Source: Gammaproteobacteria bacterium
Lineage (GTDB): Bacteria > Pseudomonadota > Gammaproteobacteria > GCA-001735895
Direction: 5' to 3'
DNA length: 56,494 nt
NCBI GenBank assembly: GCA_024229615.1
Contig: JAAESG010000511.1
Location: 1 to 56,494 of the forward strand
Part shown: in pieces, positions 10,913-21,670 of the stretch
How positions within the stretch are numbered: the stretch's first letter is position 1
How the letters are laid out: every line of letters begins with the position of its first letter
Program-made: the position numbers and the translations under genes
The notes under the pieces: generated by a model
Database searches by the model: none
What the model was told of the DNA's origin: nothing
The model's input: the letters and a program-made list of their open reading frames with translations, nothing else

Positions 10913-11581
10913 CTATTCCTGAATCGGTTTTGCGGTGGTTAGACCGAGGATTTCCCAGTTCTGCATACCACCTCGATACCATTTGATTTTATCGGCGGGA
11001 TAGCCGTAGCCCAGTAAAATGCGGATGTTGTTAGGTGACTGGCCGCACCACATACCATTGCAAAACATGACCAGGGTGCGCACGTGGTTAAAGTCCCACA
11101 AGCCTTCGAGATTTCTTGCATTGAATTTCTCTTCGAGAATTTCCCCGATCGATATAGGGTCGGCTCCCTTGGCTGGATTGAGACTGGTCCAGGGAATATT
11201 GATTGCACCCGGGATAGTGCCCTTGGCGACCCAGGCTGGTGTACGCGAGTCGATCACGAGGACACTGTCGTCACCCTCGCTTCGGCGCTTGAGATAATCC
11301 AGCATCTCCAGTTCAGCGATAGTTTCGACACCTGTTGCGAGCTTTGCAGGTTGAATACAAAACGGTGGGCATTTGCGTGAAGTTTTGGCAAAAGCCGGGT
11401 TGACCGTATTTTTCTGATTCTGATTGCGTATGATCTTGACTTCGTTTTCACCGTGCATGACGGCAATGCTCTCGATCTCACGCGTGATATTTACTTCCGC
11501 GGCCTGTAGATTAAGGCTCGCAAAACCAAGCCCTATTGAAGTTAATATAATCAATAATTTGTTTGTATTCATAGATGGCAA
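10913..11581 (-). CDS. exported rhodanese-like protein
   Basis: signal peptide, VIDSRTPAWVAKGTIPGAINIPW, active loop FCNGMWCGQSPNN. Confidence 0.85.
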   Translation of the reverse strand: MPSMNTNKLLIILTSIGLGFASLNLQAAEVNITREIESIAVMHGENEVKIIRNQNQKNTVNPAFAKTSRKCPPFCIQPAKLATGVETIAELEMLDYLKRRSEGDDSVLVIDSRTPAWVAKGTIPGAINIPWTSLNPAKGADPISIGEILEEKFNARNLEGLWDFNHVRTLVMFCNGMWCGQSPNNIRILLGYGYPADKIKWYRGGMQNWEILGLTTAKPIQE

Positions 11582-11612
11582 CTCTGGTTTTAACCTGTGA
11601 CTAGCAGAGGGT

Positions 11613-11643
11613 ATCTCATTTCAACTTAATGGAGAAATGAGAT
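11613..11643. repeat. intergenic hairpin ATCTCATTTC-(11 nt)-GAAATGAGAT
   Basis: perfect 10-bp inverted repeat without an obvious poly-T tract. Confidence 0.6.
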
Positions 11644-11650
11644 GCTAACA

Positions 11651-11971
11651 CTATTTGGGCATAATTATAGTGTTCAGGTCAATCGTATGTAAAACCAGAT
11701 TATCTTCAAAATAAACTCTGAATGAACCGTATACCCATTCACTGATGGGTGGTTCACCAACCGGTCCGTAGCGCTCGTCGGGTTCCCCGAACTGTCCGAG
11801 TACGTCATCCATGCTGATACCACGTCTTGGCATGACCTGCTTATTGCTGACAGCGACGTTGCCGGGGATAGTCAATTGATCTCCCGCGCTCGCATTTTGC
11901 ATGATTAAGCCACAACTCAGGAGTAATAAATAAATTCCTGTGCGCATGATGTTAGGTCTCCAAAAACTCAT
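11651..11971 (-). CDS. small exported protein of unknown function
   Basis: 106 aa, signal peptide, MDDVLGQFGEPDERYGPVGEPPISEWVYGSFRVYFE. Confidence 0.65.
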   Translation of the reverse strand: MSFWRPNIMRTGIYLLLLSCGLIMQNASAGDQLTIPGNVAVSNKQVMPRRGISMDDVLGQFGEPDERYGPVGEPPISEWVYGSFRVYFEDNLVLHTIDLNTIIMPK

Positions 11972-12015
11972 GACTCTAACTATAGCATGCCTTTGAAGAG
12001 TGACAAGAGAGAAGC

Positions 12016-13317
12016 ATGTCGCTACCGCAGCGGTGGTGGGAGACTCGTATTCATGGTTTAATCCGCGGCATGAAAATGCCCCTCGAAATATTCGTCGGTT
12101 TACGCTACACGCGAGCCAAACGACGCAACCATTTCATCTCCTTTATTTCTATGATATCGATGCTCGGCATCGCACTCGGCGTAATGGCGTTAATCGTGGT
12201 GTTGTCGGTGATGAACGGATTCGAGAAGGAATTACGGGGGCGCATACTCGGTATGGTATCGCATGTAACGGTTTCGAGTTTTGCCGGTCCGTTGCAGGAC
12301 TGGCAATCGCTACGTGAAGAAACCCTGCAACATCCCGCCGTCATCGGCGGTGCGCCTTATACCGAGGCGGAAGCGATGATCTCCAATATGTCTTCTGTCA
12401 GTGGTGCGCTGATTCGCGGTATCGATCCGGAATATGAATCCGGGGTTTCCGAGATTCATCAAAACATGGAGTTTGGTGCACTGACTGATCTGGTTGCAGG
12501 CGAATATGGAATTGTTCTCGGCAGCGGTCTTGCAAACCAGCTGGATGTGGTTCCGGGAGACAGGGTGACGATGATAACGCCACAGGCGACAGCATCACCG
12601 CTCGGTTTTTTGCCGCGTTTGCGCCGTTTCAAAGTTGTCGGTATCTTCGAGATTGGTGTCTACGAATATGATCGCAGTAGTGCGATCATTCATCATCAGG
12701 ATGCGAGTCGGCTTTTTCGTCTGGACGGAGGCGTCAGCGGATTGCGCCTCAAGCTCGATGATCTCGACCTGGCTCCTCAGGTACGTCAGGACCTCAAGCA
12801 AAGCATTGGCCTCGAGTATTGGGTGTCCGACTGGACACTGAGACACAGCAACTACTTCAAGGCGGTTCGGACGGAGAAAACCGTCATGTTCATTATTCTG
12901 TCGCTAATCGTAGCAGTAGCGGCATTTAACATCGTCTCGACCCTGGTGATGGTAGTTACCGATAAACAGGCGGACATCGCGATTCTACGTACCCTGGGCA
13001 TGTCACCCTTGTCTATCATGTGGGTTTTCATGGTCCAGGGTACTCTGATTGGTTTGATTGGAACCCTGTTCGGGCTGGCCGCAGGGGTTGTTGTCGCCTC
13101 GCATATAGATGTCATAGTACCGGCCCTGGAACAGTTTTTTCATACCCAGTTCTTGCCCCGGGGGGTCTACCCGATCACGGATTTACCTTCCGAGATGAAG
13201 CAGTCGGATGTCATCAAGATATCCTTGCTGTCGTTTGGAATATCGATCGTAGCGACGCTGTACCCGGCATTGCGGGCTTCCAAAACCAGGCCCGCCGAAG
13301 CGCTCAGCTATGAGTGA
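12016..13317 (+). CDS. lipoprotein-releasing ABC transporter permease (LolC/LolE family)
   Basis: FVGLRYTRAKRRNHFISFISMISMLGIALGVMALIVVLSVMNGFEKEL; followed by LolD. Confidence 0.95.
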   Translation: MSLPQRWWETRIHGLIRGMKMPLEIFVGLRYTRAKRRNHFISFISMISMLGIALGVMALIVVLSVMNGFEKELRGRILGMVSHVTVSSFAGPLQDWQSLREETLQHPAVIGGAPYTEAEAMISNMSSVSGALIRGIDPEYESGVSEIHQNMEFGALTDLVAGEYGIVLGSGLANQLDVVPGDRVTMITPQATASPLGFLPRLRRFKVVGIFEIGVYEYDRSSAIIHHQDASRLFRLDGGVSGLRLKLDDLDLAPQVRQDLKQSIGLEYWVSDWTLRHSNYFKAVRTEKTVMFIILSLIVAVAAFNIVSTLVMVVTDKQADIAILRTLGMSPLSIMWVFMVQGTLIGLIGTLFGLAAGVVVASHIDVIVPALEQFFHTQFLPRGVYPITDLPSEMKQSDVIKISLLSFGISIVATLYPALRASKTRPAEALSYE

Positions 13318-14008
13318 CGAAGCAGTGTCAACAGCGGTCATCTCCGCGCGCGCGGTCTCGCGGGTATTTCATCAGGGCAAGATCGATGTCGAAGTGCTGA
13401 AAGGAGTTGACTTCAATGTCAGCGAAGGTGAGAGCCACGCGATTCTCGGAGCTTCGGGAGCGGGCAAATCAACCTTGATGCATCTGCTCGGGGGACTGGA
13501 CCATGTCAGTTCGGGTGAGATCGACGTCGCAGGGAGTAGCTTGCTAAAATTATCGGAAGCGGAGCTCGGTATCCTACGTAACCGTCACCTTGGCTTTATT
13601 TATCAATTCCATCACCTGTTACCCGAATTCAGTGCGCTCGAAAACATCGCCATGCCATTGCTGGTTCGCCGACAGACGTTTAAGCAGGCGTTCGCACAGG
13701 CCAGCAGCTGGCTTAAGAAGATAGGGCTAACACAGCGCGCGAATCACAAGCCGGGTGAATTGTCGGGTGGCGAACGTCAGCGAGTAGCCCTGGCTCGTGC
13801 GCTGGTAACACAGCCGGATTGTCTACTTGCAGATGAGCCCACGGGTAATCTCGATCAACACACTGCCGCCAGGATGCTGGACTTGATGCTTGATTTGAAT
13901 CGGGAAATGAATACCGCGCTGGTCGTAGTGACCCACGACCTCTCGATTGCCAGTCGCATGCAACATCGCTGGCATATGCACGACGGCATTCTCACCGCCG
14001 AGACCTGA
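13310..14008 (+). CDS. lolD: lipoprotein-releasing ABC transporter ATP-binding protein
   Basis: GASGAGKSTLMHLLGGLD, LSGGERQRVALARAL, LLADEPTGNLD. Confidence 0.95.
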   Translation: MSDEAVSTAVISARAVSRVFHQGKIDVEVLKGVDFNVSEGESHAILGASGAGKSTLMHLLGGLDHVSSGEIDVAGSSLLKLSEAELGILRNRHLGFIYQFHHLLPEFSALENIAMPLLVRRQTFKQAFAQASSWLKKIGLTQRANHKPGELSGGERQRVALARALVTQPDCLLADEPTGNLDQHTAARMLDLMLDLNREMNTALVVVTHDLSIASRMQHRWHMHDGILTAET

Positions 14009-14019
14009 ACCATGCATTG

Positions 14020-14631
14020 TTACGAGAGCTGGAGCTTGAGGAAGCTGCAGTAGATCAGCATGACCGGGATTTGCAGTATCAGGTAGATGGCATCTGAAAC
14101 CAGATGGATACTGCCACTAATGGTCAGCTTGCGGTCAATCCGGCGGGATAGGTAAATGCTTGTCTCGCGCGTAACGAAGTAAGCCAGCAGCATATAGGCA
14201 AGAATCTTCAACAGGGTCGCGATCGAGGGCAGCAATAGTATCGAGTCCATCGACTCCTTGTATTGCCAGTGAAACACCAGCGCGATGGTGATAATGCTCT
14301 GTAGTGGTAGTGCAAAAACAGGGTGGCTGGCCACCGGTATGAAAGACAACAGCAGGCCAGCGAAAAACAGGATGTTGAGTAAATGATTGAATTGTCCCTG
14401 TTGACTCAAGGTCCGCCAGAAATCAACACTCGTGGAATGAGCATCGATGGCAGGATAAACCTGGCTGACCACGATCAGCAGTACGATGATACGTATGATT
14501 GGACAGACAATGTGTTGCAGAATCCACTCTGTCGAATCTACCTCGGATGCCTGGTAAAGTAAGTAAAAACACAAACCGGTGCCGAGGCTCACACTCGTCG
14601 CGGTAACCAATATTACCCAAACTAGATTCAT
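14020..14631 (-). CDS. polytopic membrane protein of unknown function
   Basis: 203 aa, multiple hydrophobic segments. Confidence 0.6.
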   Translation of the reverse strand: MNLVWVILVTATSVSLGTGLCFYLLYQASEVDSTEWILQHIVCPIIRIIVLLIVVSQVYPAIDAHSTSVDFWRTLSQQGQFNHLLNILFFAGLLLSFIPVASHPVFALPLQSIITIALVFHWQYKESMDSILLLPSIATLLKILAYMLLAYFVTRETSIYLSRRIDRKLTISGSIHLVSDAIYLILQIPVMLIYCSFLKLQLS

Positions 14632-15224
14632 TGCTTACGGGGTCGCTTTCGTCGGCGATTGTGCAATCGCCTGGCGCGCAATTTAATGTGTCTCAGGATA
14701 TGCAGATGCCAGAGGATGCGTACCAGTAGAAAAGCAGCGAGCGAACTGATTGCGCCGACCGTAAAACAACCGAGTAAAAAAGGTTGCCAGATAGCCTCGA
14801 GACTATTGACCAGCCATGCAAAGCTCAGTTCGAAATCGAAACCCTCCGGTTCCAGCCCGAGTATTTCCGCGCCGATCAGGTAACAAAAGTAGAACATGGG
14901 TCCCATCGTTACTGGATTGCTGATCCAGACCATGGGCACAGCCACCAGTATATTAGCCCTGATCACGACTGCGAGAGTAGCGGCGATGAGCATTTGAAAC
15001 GGAACCGGTATAAAGGCACAAAACAGTCCCAGGGCGACCGCCATCGAGCACGATCGTCGATTTATATGCCACAAAGACGGTTCCTGCAAACGCGGACCAA
15101 GTAGCTTGATCCAGCGATTTTTGGTAATGACGTCAGGATGTGGCAAAAATTTTCTGAAAAGCTTCTTTGCCATGATGATTGTATTATCGACACTAATTCC
15201 ATATTCTGCAAAGAGTTGGATCAA
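14628..15224 (-). CDS. DUF2062-type membrane protein
   Basis: SMAVALGLFCAFIPVPFQMLIAATLAVVIRANI...PVTMGPMFYF. Confidence 0.8.
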   Translation of the reverse strand: MIQLFAEYGISVDNTIIMAKKLFRKFLPHPDVITKNRWIKLLGPRLQEPSLWHINRRSCSMAVALGLFCAFIPVPFQMLIAATLAVVIRANILVAVPMVWISNPVTMGPMFYFCYLIGAEILGLEPEGFDFELSFAWLVNSLEAIWQPFLLGCFTVGAISSLAAFLLVRILWHLHILRHIKLRARRLHNRRRKRPRKQ

Positions 15225-15252
15225 ATAACAGGGAAATCAGGGCAGGGATCGC

Positions 15253-17541
15253 ATGCCTCTACACGCATTGGCCATGGTGCTGGGCTCGCTGCTGGCGCTT
15301 TATGGTAACCAGCTCCCAGATCAATCCTGGTTGGCAGTTGTGCCGATCCTGTTGTGGTTGTTTTACTGCAACCCGGCTTATCGTTTCGTTCTTTTGTTTA
15401 TGTCGGCCTACCTCTGGAGCAGTGCGATACTGCATTATCATCTGGATCATCGACTGGCGGATAGTTATGACCATCAGATTGCCCTGGTGCAGGGGACCGT
15501 GAGTGGCATCCCGCAGATAAAACCTGGTCGCATTGGTTTCTACCTGCAGATTCACGAAATAGCAGGTTACTCAGCTCCATTGCCGAGGTTGGCTCGAATC
15601 AACTGGTACCAGGATGAACGGGTTCCGTTACCCGGGGAACTTTGGCAATTGCAGGTCAAGTTAAAGCAACCGCGCGCAATGTTGAATTTCGCCGGGTTCG
15701 ATTTTGAAGCCTGGCAGTTTAAAAGGGGCATCGATGCAAGCGGCTATGTTCGTGCTTCAAAACTCAATCTGAAGCTCGAGCCGGCTTCATGGAGAGATCT
15801 CGATCAATGGCGCTCCTACGTCGCAGCGGCGATTGATCGGTACTGTGCCGGCTGCGAAAACCGGGGCTTGATCAAGGCACTGGCATTGGGATTTCGGGGT
15901 GATATCAAGGCATCCCAGACCAGTTTGCTACAGACAACCGGGACCGCACATTTGCTGGCCATTTCCGGTCTTCATATAGGCATGGTGTCGTTCCTGTTTT
16001 ATGGTCTGGGCCGTTTCGGCTGGCGACTGGGTCTTTACCGCAGCGGCTTAAATCGTGTCCAGCTGGCTTCTTTGTGCGCGCTATTGGCAGCGTTGGGCTA
16101 CTCGGCTCTGGCGGGTTTTAGTCTTCCCACGTTACGTGCCTTGCTGATGTTCGGTGTTTTTCTGTGTGCACAACAAAACAGAAGCCGGATCAACCTGTTG
16201 CAATCGATTGCACTGGCGATGATGTTGATTCTGGTGCTCGATCCGCGAGTAGTCGGCTCGGTATCGTTTTGGTTAAGTTTCGCCGCCTTGCTGGTGATTG
16301 CTTTTGCTGGTTTCCGATTACCCGCGAAACTACGATGGTGGCAACAGCTGTTCCTGTTGCAATGTCTGTTCAGTCTGTTATTCGCGCCTCTCAGTGTGCT
16401 GATCTTTGGCCAGCTCAATCCGGCAGGCTTGCTCGCCAACGTCGTCGCAATTCCGCTGATCAGCTTCGCCATTTTGCCCCTGGTACTCTGCGCTTGTCTG
16501 ATGATCTTGCTGGGAATTGGTGGAGTACCTAAACTGTTGTACCTCGCCGATCGAATACTCGGGTACTTTATCGATTATCTCGATCTGCTGGTCGACTCAG
16601 GTCTGCGGGCGATAACGGGGGTTTACCCCGAAATGCTGGTGTTGATGGTGTTGGTATCGATTTTGATTCTGTTGATACCAGGCGTTCCTGGTGGTCGAAA
16701 AGTCGCGCTATTGGCTCTGCTGGTGATGACATGCTGGCAACCCGAGAGGCTCGATCAGGGTGATTTCGAACTGGTTGTGCTGGATGTCGGTATGGGTACA
16801 TCCCTGGTGATACGAACCCGAAACCACAGTCTGGTCTATGATCTGGGTCCCGGACGACCCGATGGATTCAATGCTAGCGATTGGGCCTTACGGCCATTGA
16901 TGCTGAAAAACGGGATTAAACAGCCTGATTTACTGGTCATCAGTCATGTGGACCAGGATCACAGCGGTGGTTTTTATTCGTTGATTGACGAATATCAACC
17001 ATCACGTCTGCTGTCCGGTACGCCAAACATGCTGAAGGAAAAATTCAAGTTAGGGCATGCGGTACGTTCCTGTCACGATTTTCCCGCCTGGCGTTGGGAT
17101 GGCGTTGCATTCAGTTTTCTGAATGCGGGCCTGCAACGGCCGAACAGCAGCAGCAATAATCGTTCCTGTGTCCTGTCCGTGCGTGGATTTCATCGCTTGC
17201 TGGTGCCGGGGGATATCGAATCCGCACAGGAATCTCGCCTGCTGTTAACACAGGCTGATAATCTTGCCAGTGATATTTTGTTGGTCCCCCATCATGGCAG
17301 CAAGACATCGTCAAGCTGGGGGTTCTTGAAGCAGATAAAGCCTCGCCACGTGGTATTTACGCTAGCCAGGAATAACCGCTGGGGTTTTCCCCGACCTCAG
17401 ATTGTCGCTCGCTACGAAGCGCTTCGAGCGAATCAGTATCGCCTCGATCAGGAGGGCGCCATCAGCATGCTCAGCAGCCGCGATGGCCTGGTCATAAAAA
17501 GCGCTCGTCGTCCATCCCGACGTATCTGGCGGAGATGGTAA
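15253..17541 (+). CDS. comEC: ComEC/Rec2 DNA internalisation protein
   Basis: LLAISGLHIGM competence domain and C-terminal MBL domain (ISHVDQDHSGG, LVPHHGSKTSSS). Confidence 0.93.
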   Translation: MPLHALAMVLGSLLALYGNQLPDQSWLAVVPILLWLFYCNPAYRFVLLFMSAYLWSSAILHYHLDHRLADSYDHQIALVQGTVSGIPQIKPGRIGFYLQIHEIAGYSAPLPRLARINWYQDERVPLPGELWQLQVKLKQPRAMLNFAGFDFEAWQFKRGIDASGYVRASKLNLKLEPASWRDLDQWRSYVAAAIDRYCAGCENRGLIKALALGFRGDIKASQTSLLQTTGTAHLLAISGLHIGMVSFLFYGLGRFGWRLGLYRSGLNRVQLASLCALLAALGYSALAGFSLPTLRALLMFGVFLCAQQNRSRINLLQSIALAMMLILVLDPRVVGSVSFWLSFAALLVIAFAGFRLPAKLRWWQQLFLLQCLFSLLFAPLSVLIFGQLNPAGLLANVVAIPLISFAILPLVLCACLMILLGIGGVPKLLYLADRILGYFIDYLDLLVDSGLRAITGVYPEMLVLMVLVSILILLIPGVPGGRKVALLALLVMTCWQPERLDQGDFELVVLDVGMGTSLVIRTRNHSLVYDLGPGRPDGFNASDWALRPLMLKNGIKQPDLLVISHVDQDHSGGFYSLIDEYQPSRLLSGTPNMLKEKFKLGHAVRSCHDFPAWRWDGVAFSFLNAGLQRPNSSSNNRSCVLSVRGFHRLLVPGDIESAQESRLLLTQADNLASDILLVPHHGSKTSSSWGFLKQIKPRHVVFTLARNNRWGFPRPQIVARYEALRANQYRLDQEGAISMLSSRDGLVIKSARRPSRRIWRRW

Positions 17542-17593
17542 AAAAGTTTCCGTCACAGTATGATGTGCGGCATTTATTTTTTAGGAAGAAATC

Positions 17594-18208
17594 GTGCTTG
17601 AACTGGTTAAGGCGGGGGGTTGGCTGATGATCCCGATACTGTTGTGCTCGGTTATTGCCGCAGCCATCATTATCGAGCGATCGTGGACTCTACGCCAAAA
17701 GAAGGTAATCCCCGAAAAACTGCTAACAGGCATCTGGAATCTGCTCAGCAGCGACGCCTTGACCGAACGGCACATCAGTGAAATTGAAAATGGATCATTG
17801 CTGGGCAAGGTGCTTGCCGCTGGTTTGATCAACCGCCATCTGTCACGCGATTTGATTCGGGAAAGCATCGAAGAAAACGGCCGACATGTAGTACATGAAA
17901 TGGAAAGATTCATGAATACGCTGGGCACGATTTCAACGATTACACCGTTGTTGGGCCTGTTAGGCACTGTGATCGGCATGATACGGGTTTTTACCGCAAT
18001 CACCGTCATCGGTGTGGGCGATCCAGCGCAGTTGGCAGGCGGCATTTCCGAGGCATTGATAACGACTGCGACAGGACTGACCGTGGCGATACCCAGTCTC
18101 ATATTTTACCGTCACCTGAAACGCAAGATCGACGAATTGGTGGTCGCAATGGAACAGGAAGCAATGAAACTGGTCGAGTTTCTACACGGTGATCGGAAGC
18201 TGGCCTGA
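17594..18208 (+). CDS. exbB: MotA/TolQ/ExbB proton channel protein
   Basis: LGTISTITPLLGLLGTVIGMIRVF; followed by an ExbD family gene. Confidence 0.88.
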   Translation: MLELVKAGGWLMIPILLCSVIAAAIIIERSWTLRQKKVIPEKLLTGIWNLLSSDALTERHISEIENGSLLGKVLAAGLINRHLSRDLIRESIEENGRHVVHEMERFMNTLGTISTITPLLGLLGTVIGMIRVFTAITVIGVGDPAQLAGGISEALITTATGLTVAIPSLIFYRHLKRKIDELVVAMEQEAMKLVEFLHGDRKLA

Positions 18209-18211
18209 TAG

Positions 18212-18628
18212 ATGAATTTCCATAGCAGGAACCCAGAAGAAGAAATAAATATCAATCTGACACCGTTGATTGACGTCGTGTTTTTATTGTTGATTTTTTT
18301 CATGGTGTCGACAACCTTCGATACCACTTCACAACTCAAAATCAGGTTACCTGAGGCAAGCCAGGAGCAGAGCGCTTTGCCACCAAAAAAATTAAATCTG
18401 ATAATCGACGCCAAGGGAAGCTTCTTTCTCAATTCCCGTGAATTGACGAATAGCAAAAGTGCAACCCTGAAGGCGGCCCTGGAGCGCGCTATGGCGGGCA
18501 ATAAGTTGCCGATTGTGATTCAGTCAGACGCCGATTCACCGGTGCAGTCGCTGGTGACGGCAATGGATGTTGTCGCTCAGCTAGGCCTGGCGCAAGTTTC
18601 CATTGCGACTACCCGTCCTATCGAGTAG
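18212..18628 (+). CDS. exbD: ExbD/TolR family protein
   Basis: INLTPLIDVVFLLLIFFMVSTTF. Confidence 0.9.
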   Translation: MNFHSRNPEEEININLTPLIDVVFLLLIFFMVSTTFDTTSQLKIRLPEASQEQSALPPKKLNLIIDAKGSFFLNSRELTNSKSATLKAALERAMAGNKLPIVIQSDADSPVQSLVTAMDVVAQLGLAQVSIATTRPIE

Positions 18629-18660
18629 CTGAATTTCGTGAAATCTCAGAGAGCGGTGCA

Positions 18661-21477
18661 GTGAAACCAATCGAAGCTAATTTAACCGGTGCGAAAGCCT
18701 ACCACGCGCTACTCTCGCTGGCTTTCGAGCACAAGACTTACTTCTTGCTGGCGGTTATCGGTATGGTGATATTTGCCGCAACCGACGCTGCTTTTGCCTA
18801 CCTGATGAAACCCCTGATGGATGATGGATTCATCGGCCACGACCCAACCACGATCAAATTAATACCCATTGCCATAGTGTTGATTTTTGTCGTACGCATG
18901 GTGGCGATTTTCATGCGTAGTTATTGTATGAGCTATATCGGTCGTAATGTAATCAATACCTTGCGCGTCATGATGTTCGACAAATTGCTCACCATGACCA
19001 GCGATGAGTACGACCAATCATCCACCGCCTCCATCATCACCCGTTTTTCCTATGACGTAGAACAGGTCGCAAAGTCGGTTTCATCTTCACTAACCGTTTT
19101 TATCCAGGACACGTTGCGTATCGTCGTTCTGCTCGGTTACCTGATCTGGCTGAACTGGCAGCTAACCGCCATATTTCTGATTGCAGGCCCAATCGTGTTC
19201 CTGATCGTGGTTCGCATCTCCGGTCGTTTTCGCAGTATCAGCAAGAATATTCAGCAATCCATGGGCGGTGTTACTCAAGTGGCACAGGAAGTTGTCGATG
19301 CCAACCGTATCGTCAAAATCTTCGGCGGCGACGAATTCGAACGTAAAAAGTTTAACAAGGTTAATAAGGCCAATCTCAGATTGCATTTGAAGATGTCGAT
19401 TGCGCAGTCGGTCAGCATGCCGCTGATCCAACTCGTCGTATCGATTGCGTTTGCGGTGATTGTCGCGTTTGCGACTTCTGATTCGATGAAAGGCATTATC
19501 TCCACCGGTGATTTCGTTTCCTTCATTTTCGCGATGACCATGCTGTTGGCACCGATGCGGGTGTTGTCGTCGATCAATGCAAACATACAGAAAGGCATTG
19601 CCGCGGGTGAATCGGTGTTCGGATTTACCTCACGCGAAAGCGAACATAACCAGGGAGATCAGCCACTGGATAGGGCCAGGGGAGACCTCAGTTTCAAGGA
19701 CGTCGTATTGTGTTACCGACGTAGCGAACAACGTGTACTGGACAAAATCAGTTTTGAAGTCAAACCCTGTCAAACGGTGGCAATCGTGGGCCGTTCGGGT
19801 AGCGGTAAATCCAGCCTGGTTAATCTGATTCCGCGTCTCTACGAATACGACAGTGGTGAAGTGCTGCTCGATGGACAACGTCTCGACTCCTATCGCATCA
19901 CCGACTTGCGGCGGCAAATAGCCTATGTCGGCCAGGATGTTCGTTTGTTCAATGATTCGATCCGCAATAATATCGCTTACGGTATCGCCCACAAGGTAGA
20001 CGAGGAGCAGATTGTCGAAGCCGCGCGGCAAGCCCATGCGTGGGAGTTTATCGAGGAAATGCCGGATCAACTCGATACCGAGGTGGGTGAGCGTGGTGTG
20101 TTGTTATCGGGCGGTCAGCGACAGCGTATCGCCATCGCGCGTGCTTTACTGAAAGACGCACCCATCCTTATCCTGGATGAAGCGACCTCGGCGCTTGATA
20201 CCGAATCCGAACGATTTATACAGCATGCGATGGAACATTTGATGGAAAATCGCACCACCCTCGTCATCGCACACCGACTTTCCACGATCGAGCACGCCGA
20301 CCACATCCTGGTCATGGATCAGGGCCAGGTCATCGAACAGGGTACTCACGCCGAGTTGCTCGGCGATGACGGTATCTATTCAAAGCTGCATTCGATGCAG
20401 TTTCGTGACGTCAATGAGAGTAAGGCCAGGCAGCTTAACCGGCCGAAAATTATTCGCTCTGCTGTGCTCAACAAATCCTTGATGCAAAGCTGGATCAACC
20501 TGTCGACGCAAAGGCGTCAGGGCTGGTGGTTGTGGTCGATGAACCCGTTATCGATTCTGTTGATGCCGATTTCATTGCTGTTTTATATGGCTGCCAGTCT
20601 GCGTCGCCTGTGCTATCGCCTGGGTCTGCTTAGAGGGCACAAACTAGCGGTTACAACCATTGTGGTCGGCAATATCACCCTGGGCGGGAACGGCAAGACT
20701 CCGATCGTGGTTGCACTTTACCAATTGTTGCAGGAACAGGGATATCAACCGGCAATCGTTACTCGTGGCTATAAAAGCGGACATGAGCAGAATGTGCAAA
20801 TATTACATGAGGGACTTACACATAACGCGGTCGGTGACGAAGCCAACATGATGTCGGAAATCTGCCACTGTCCGATCGGGGTGGGGTCAGACAGGGTCGC
20901 CGCTGCGAAACAGATACTGGAGCAGTTCCCGGAGACCGATGTCATCCTGTCGGATGACGGCCTGCAACATTATGCACTCAAGCGTGATATTGAAATCGCG
21001 GTTTGTCGATATCTTTCGCTCGGTAACGGATTGATGCTGCCAGCAGGACCCCTGCGCGAGCCGCGTGATCGATTACTGCGGGTCGATGTTACCATCGATC
21101 GCGACAGTGACCAGGTTGTCGAATCATTGGGTGAAGTATGGAACCTGCTGGAACCTGAAAAGGAAAAACATATCAGCGAATTCCAGAACCAGCAGGTTCA
21201 CGCACTTGCCGGTATTGGTTTCCCGGAGATATTTTTTGCCAGCCTGGTACAGATGGGTATAGATATCATCGAACATGAATTCCCTGACCATCACGAATTT
21301 AGTGCACATGAGTTGAACCTGAAACCCGAGCTTCCGATACTGGTGACGCACAAGGACGCGGTTAAACTGAAAGGTATCGCGCGTGAAAATGTCTGGGTGG
21401 TCCCACTTAAAATTGATCTGGGTGAGGCATTGAGTCAACAGATTTTACAACTGCTGGAGAGTCGACATCGTGGATAA
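18661..21477 (+). CDS. msbA-lpxK: MsbA-LpxK fusion: lipid A flippase ATPase plus tetraacyldisaccharide 4'-kinase
   Basis: 938 aa single ORF; N-terminal ABC exporter ([55 protein letters not shown]) ending LHSMQF; C-terminal LpxK ([51 protein letters not shown]). Confidence 0.93.
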   Translation: MKPIEANLTGAKAYHALLSLAFEHKTYFLLAVIGMVIFAATDAAFAYLMKPLMDDGFIGHDPTTIKLIPIAIVLIFVVRMVAIFMRSYCMSYIGRNVINTLRVMMFDKLLTMTSDEYDQSSTASIITRFSYDVEQVAKSVSSSLTVFIQDTLRIVVLLGYLIWLNWQLTAIFLIAGPIVFLIVVRISGRFRSISKNIQQSMGGVTQVAQEVVDANRIVKIFGGDEFERKKFNKVNKANLRLHLKMSIAQSVSMPLIQLVVSIAFAVIVAFATSDSMKGIISTGDFVSFIFAMTMLLAPMRVLSSINANIQKGIAAGESVFGFTSRESEHNQGDQPLDRARGDLSFKDVVLCYRRSEQRVLDKISFEVKPCQTVAIVGRSGSGKSSLVNLIPRLYEYDSGEVLLDGQRLDSYRITDLRRQIAYVGQDVRLFNDSIRNNIAYGIAHKVDEEQIVEAARQAHAWEFIEEMPDQLDTEVGERGVLLSGGQRQRIAIARALLKDAPILILDEATSALDTESERFIQHAMEHLMENRTTLVIAHRLSTIEHADHILVMDQGQVIEQGTHAELLGDDGIYSKLHSMQFRDVNESKARQLNRPKIIRSAVLNKSLMQSWINLSTQRRQGWWLWSMNPLSILLMPISLLFYMAASLRRLCYRLGLLRGHKLAVTTIVVGNITLGGNGKTPIVVALYQLLQEQGYQPAIVTRGYKSGHEQNVQILHEGLTHNAVGDEANMMSEICHCPIGVGSDRVAAAKQILEQFPETDVILSDDGLQHYALKRDIEIAVCRYLSLGNGLMLPAGPLREPRDRLLRVDVTIDRDSDQVVESLGEVWNLLEPEKEKHISEFQNQQVHALAGIGFPEIFFASLVQMGIDIIEHEFPDHHEFSAHELNLKPELPILVTHKDAVKLKGIARENVWVVPLKIDLGEALSQQILQLLESRHRG

Positions 21478-21658
21478 ACATTTGCTCGATATACTGGTTG
21501 ATCCGGTTACCAAGGGTCCGCTGATTTATGACAAAAAGAATCAGGAGTTGATCTCGCGTGCGGCGCGACTGGCTTACCCGATTCGCGATGGTATTCCCGT
21601 CATGTTGCCTGAGGAGGCGCGAGAACTCAGTAGCAACGAGTTAGAGGCATTGGGTTAG
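21470..21658 (+). CDS. Trm112/YcaR family protein
   Basis: 62 aa; [18 protein letters not shown]...[27 protein letters not shown]; overlaps the msbA-lpxK end by 8 bp. Confidence 0.9.
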   Translation: MDKHLLDILVDPVTKGPLIYDKKNQELISRAARLAYPIRDGIPVMLPEEARELSSNELEALG

Positions 21659-21670
21659 TGCTCTTTCAAG

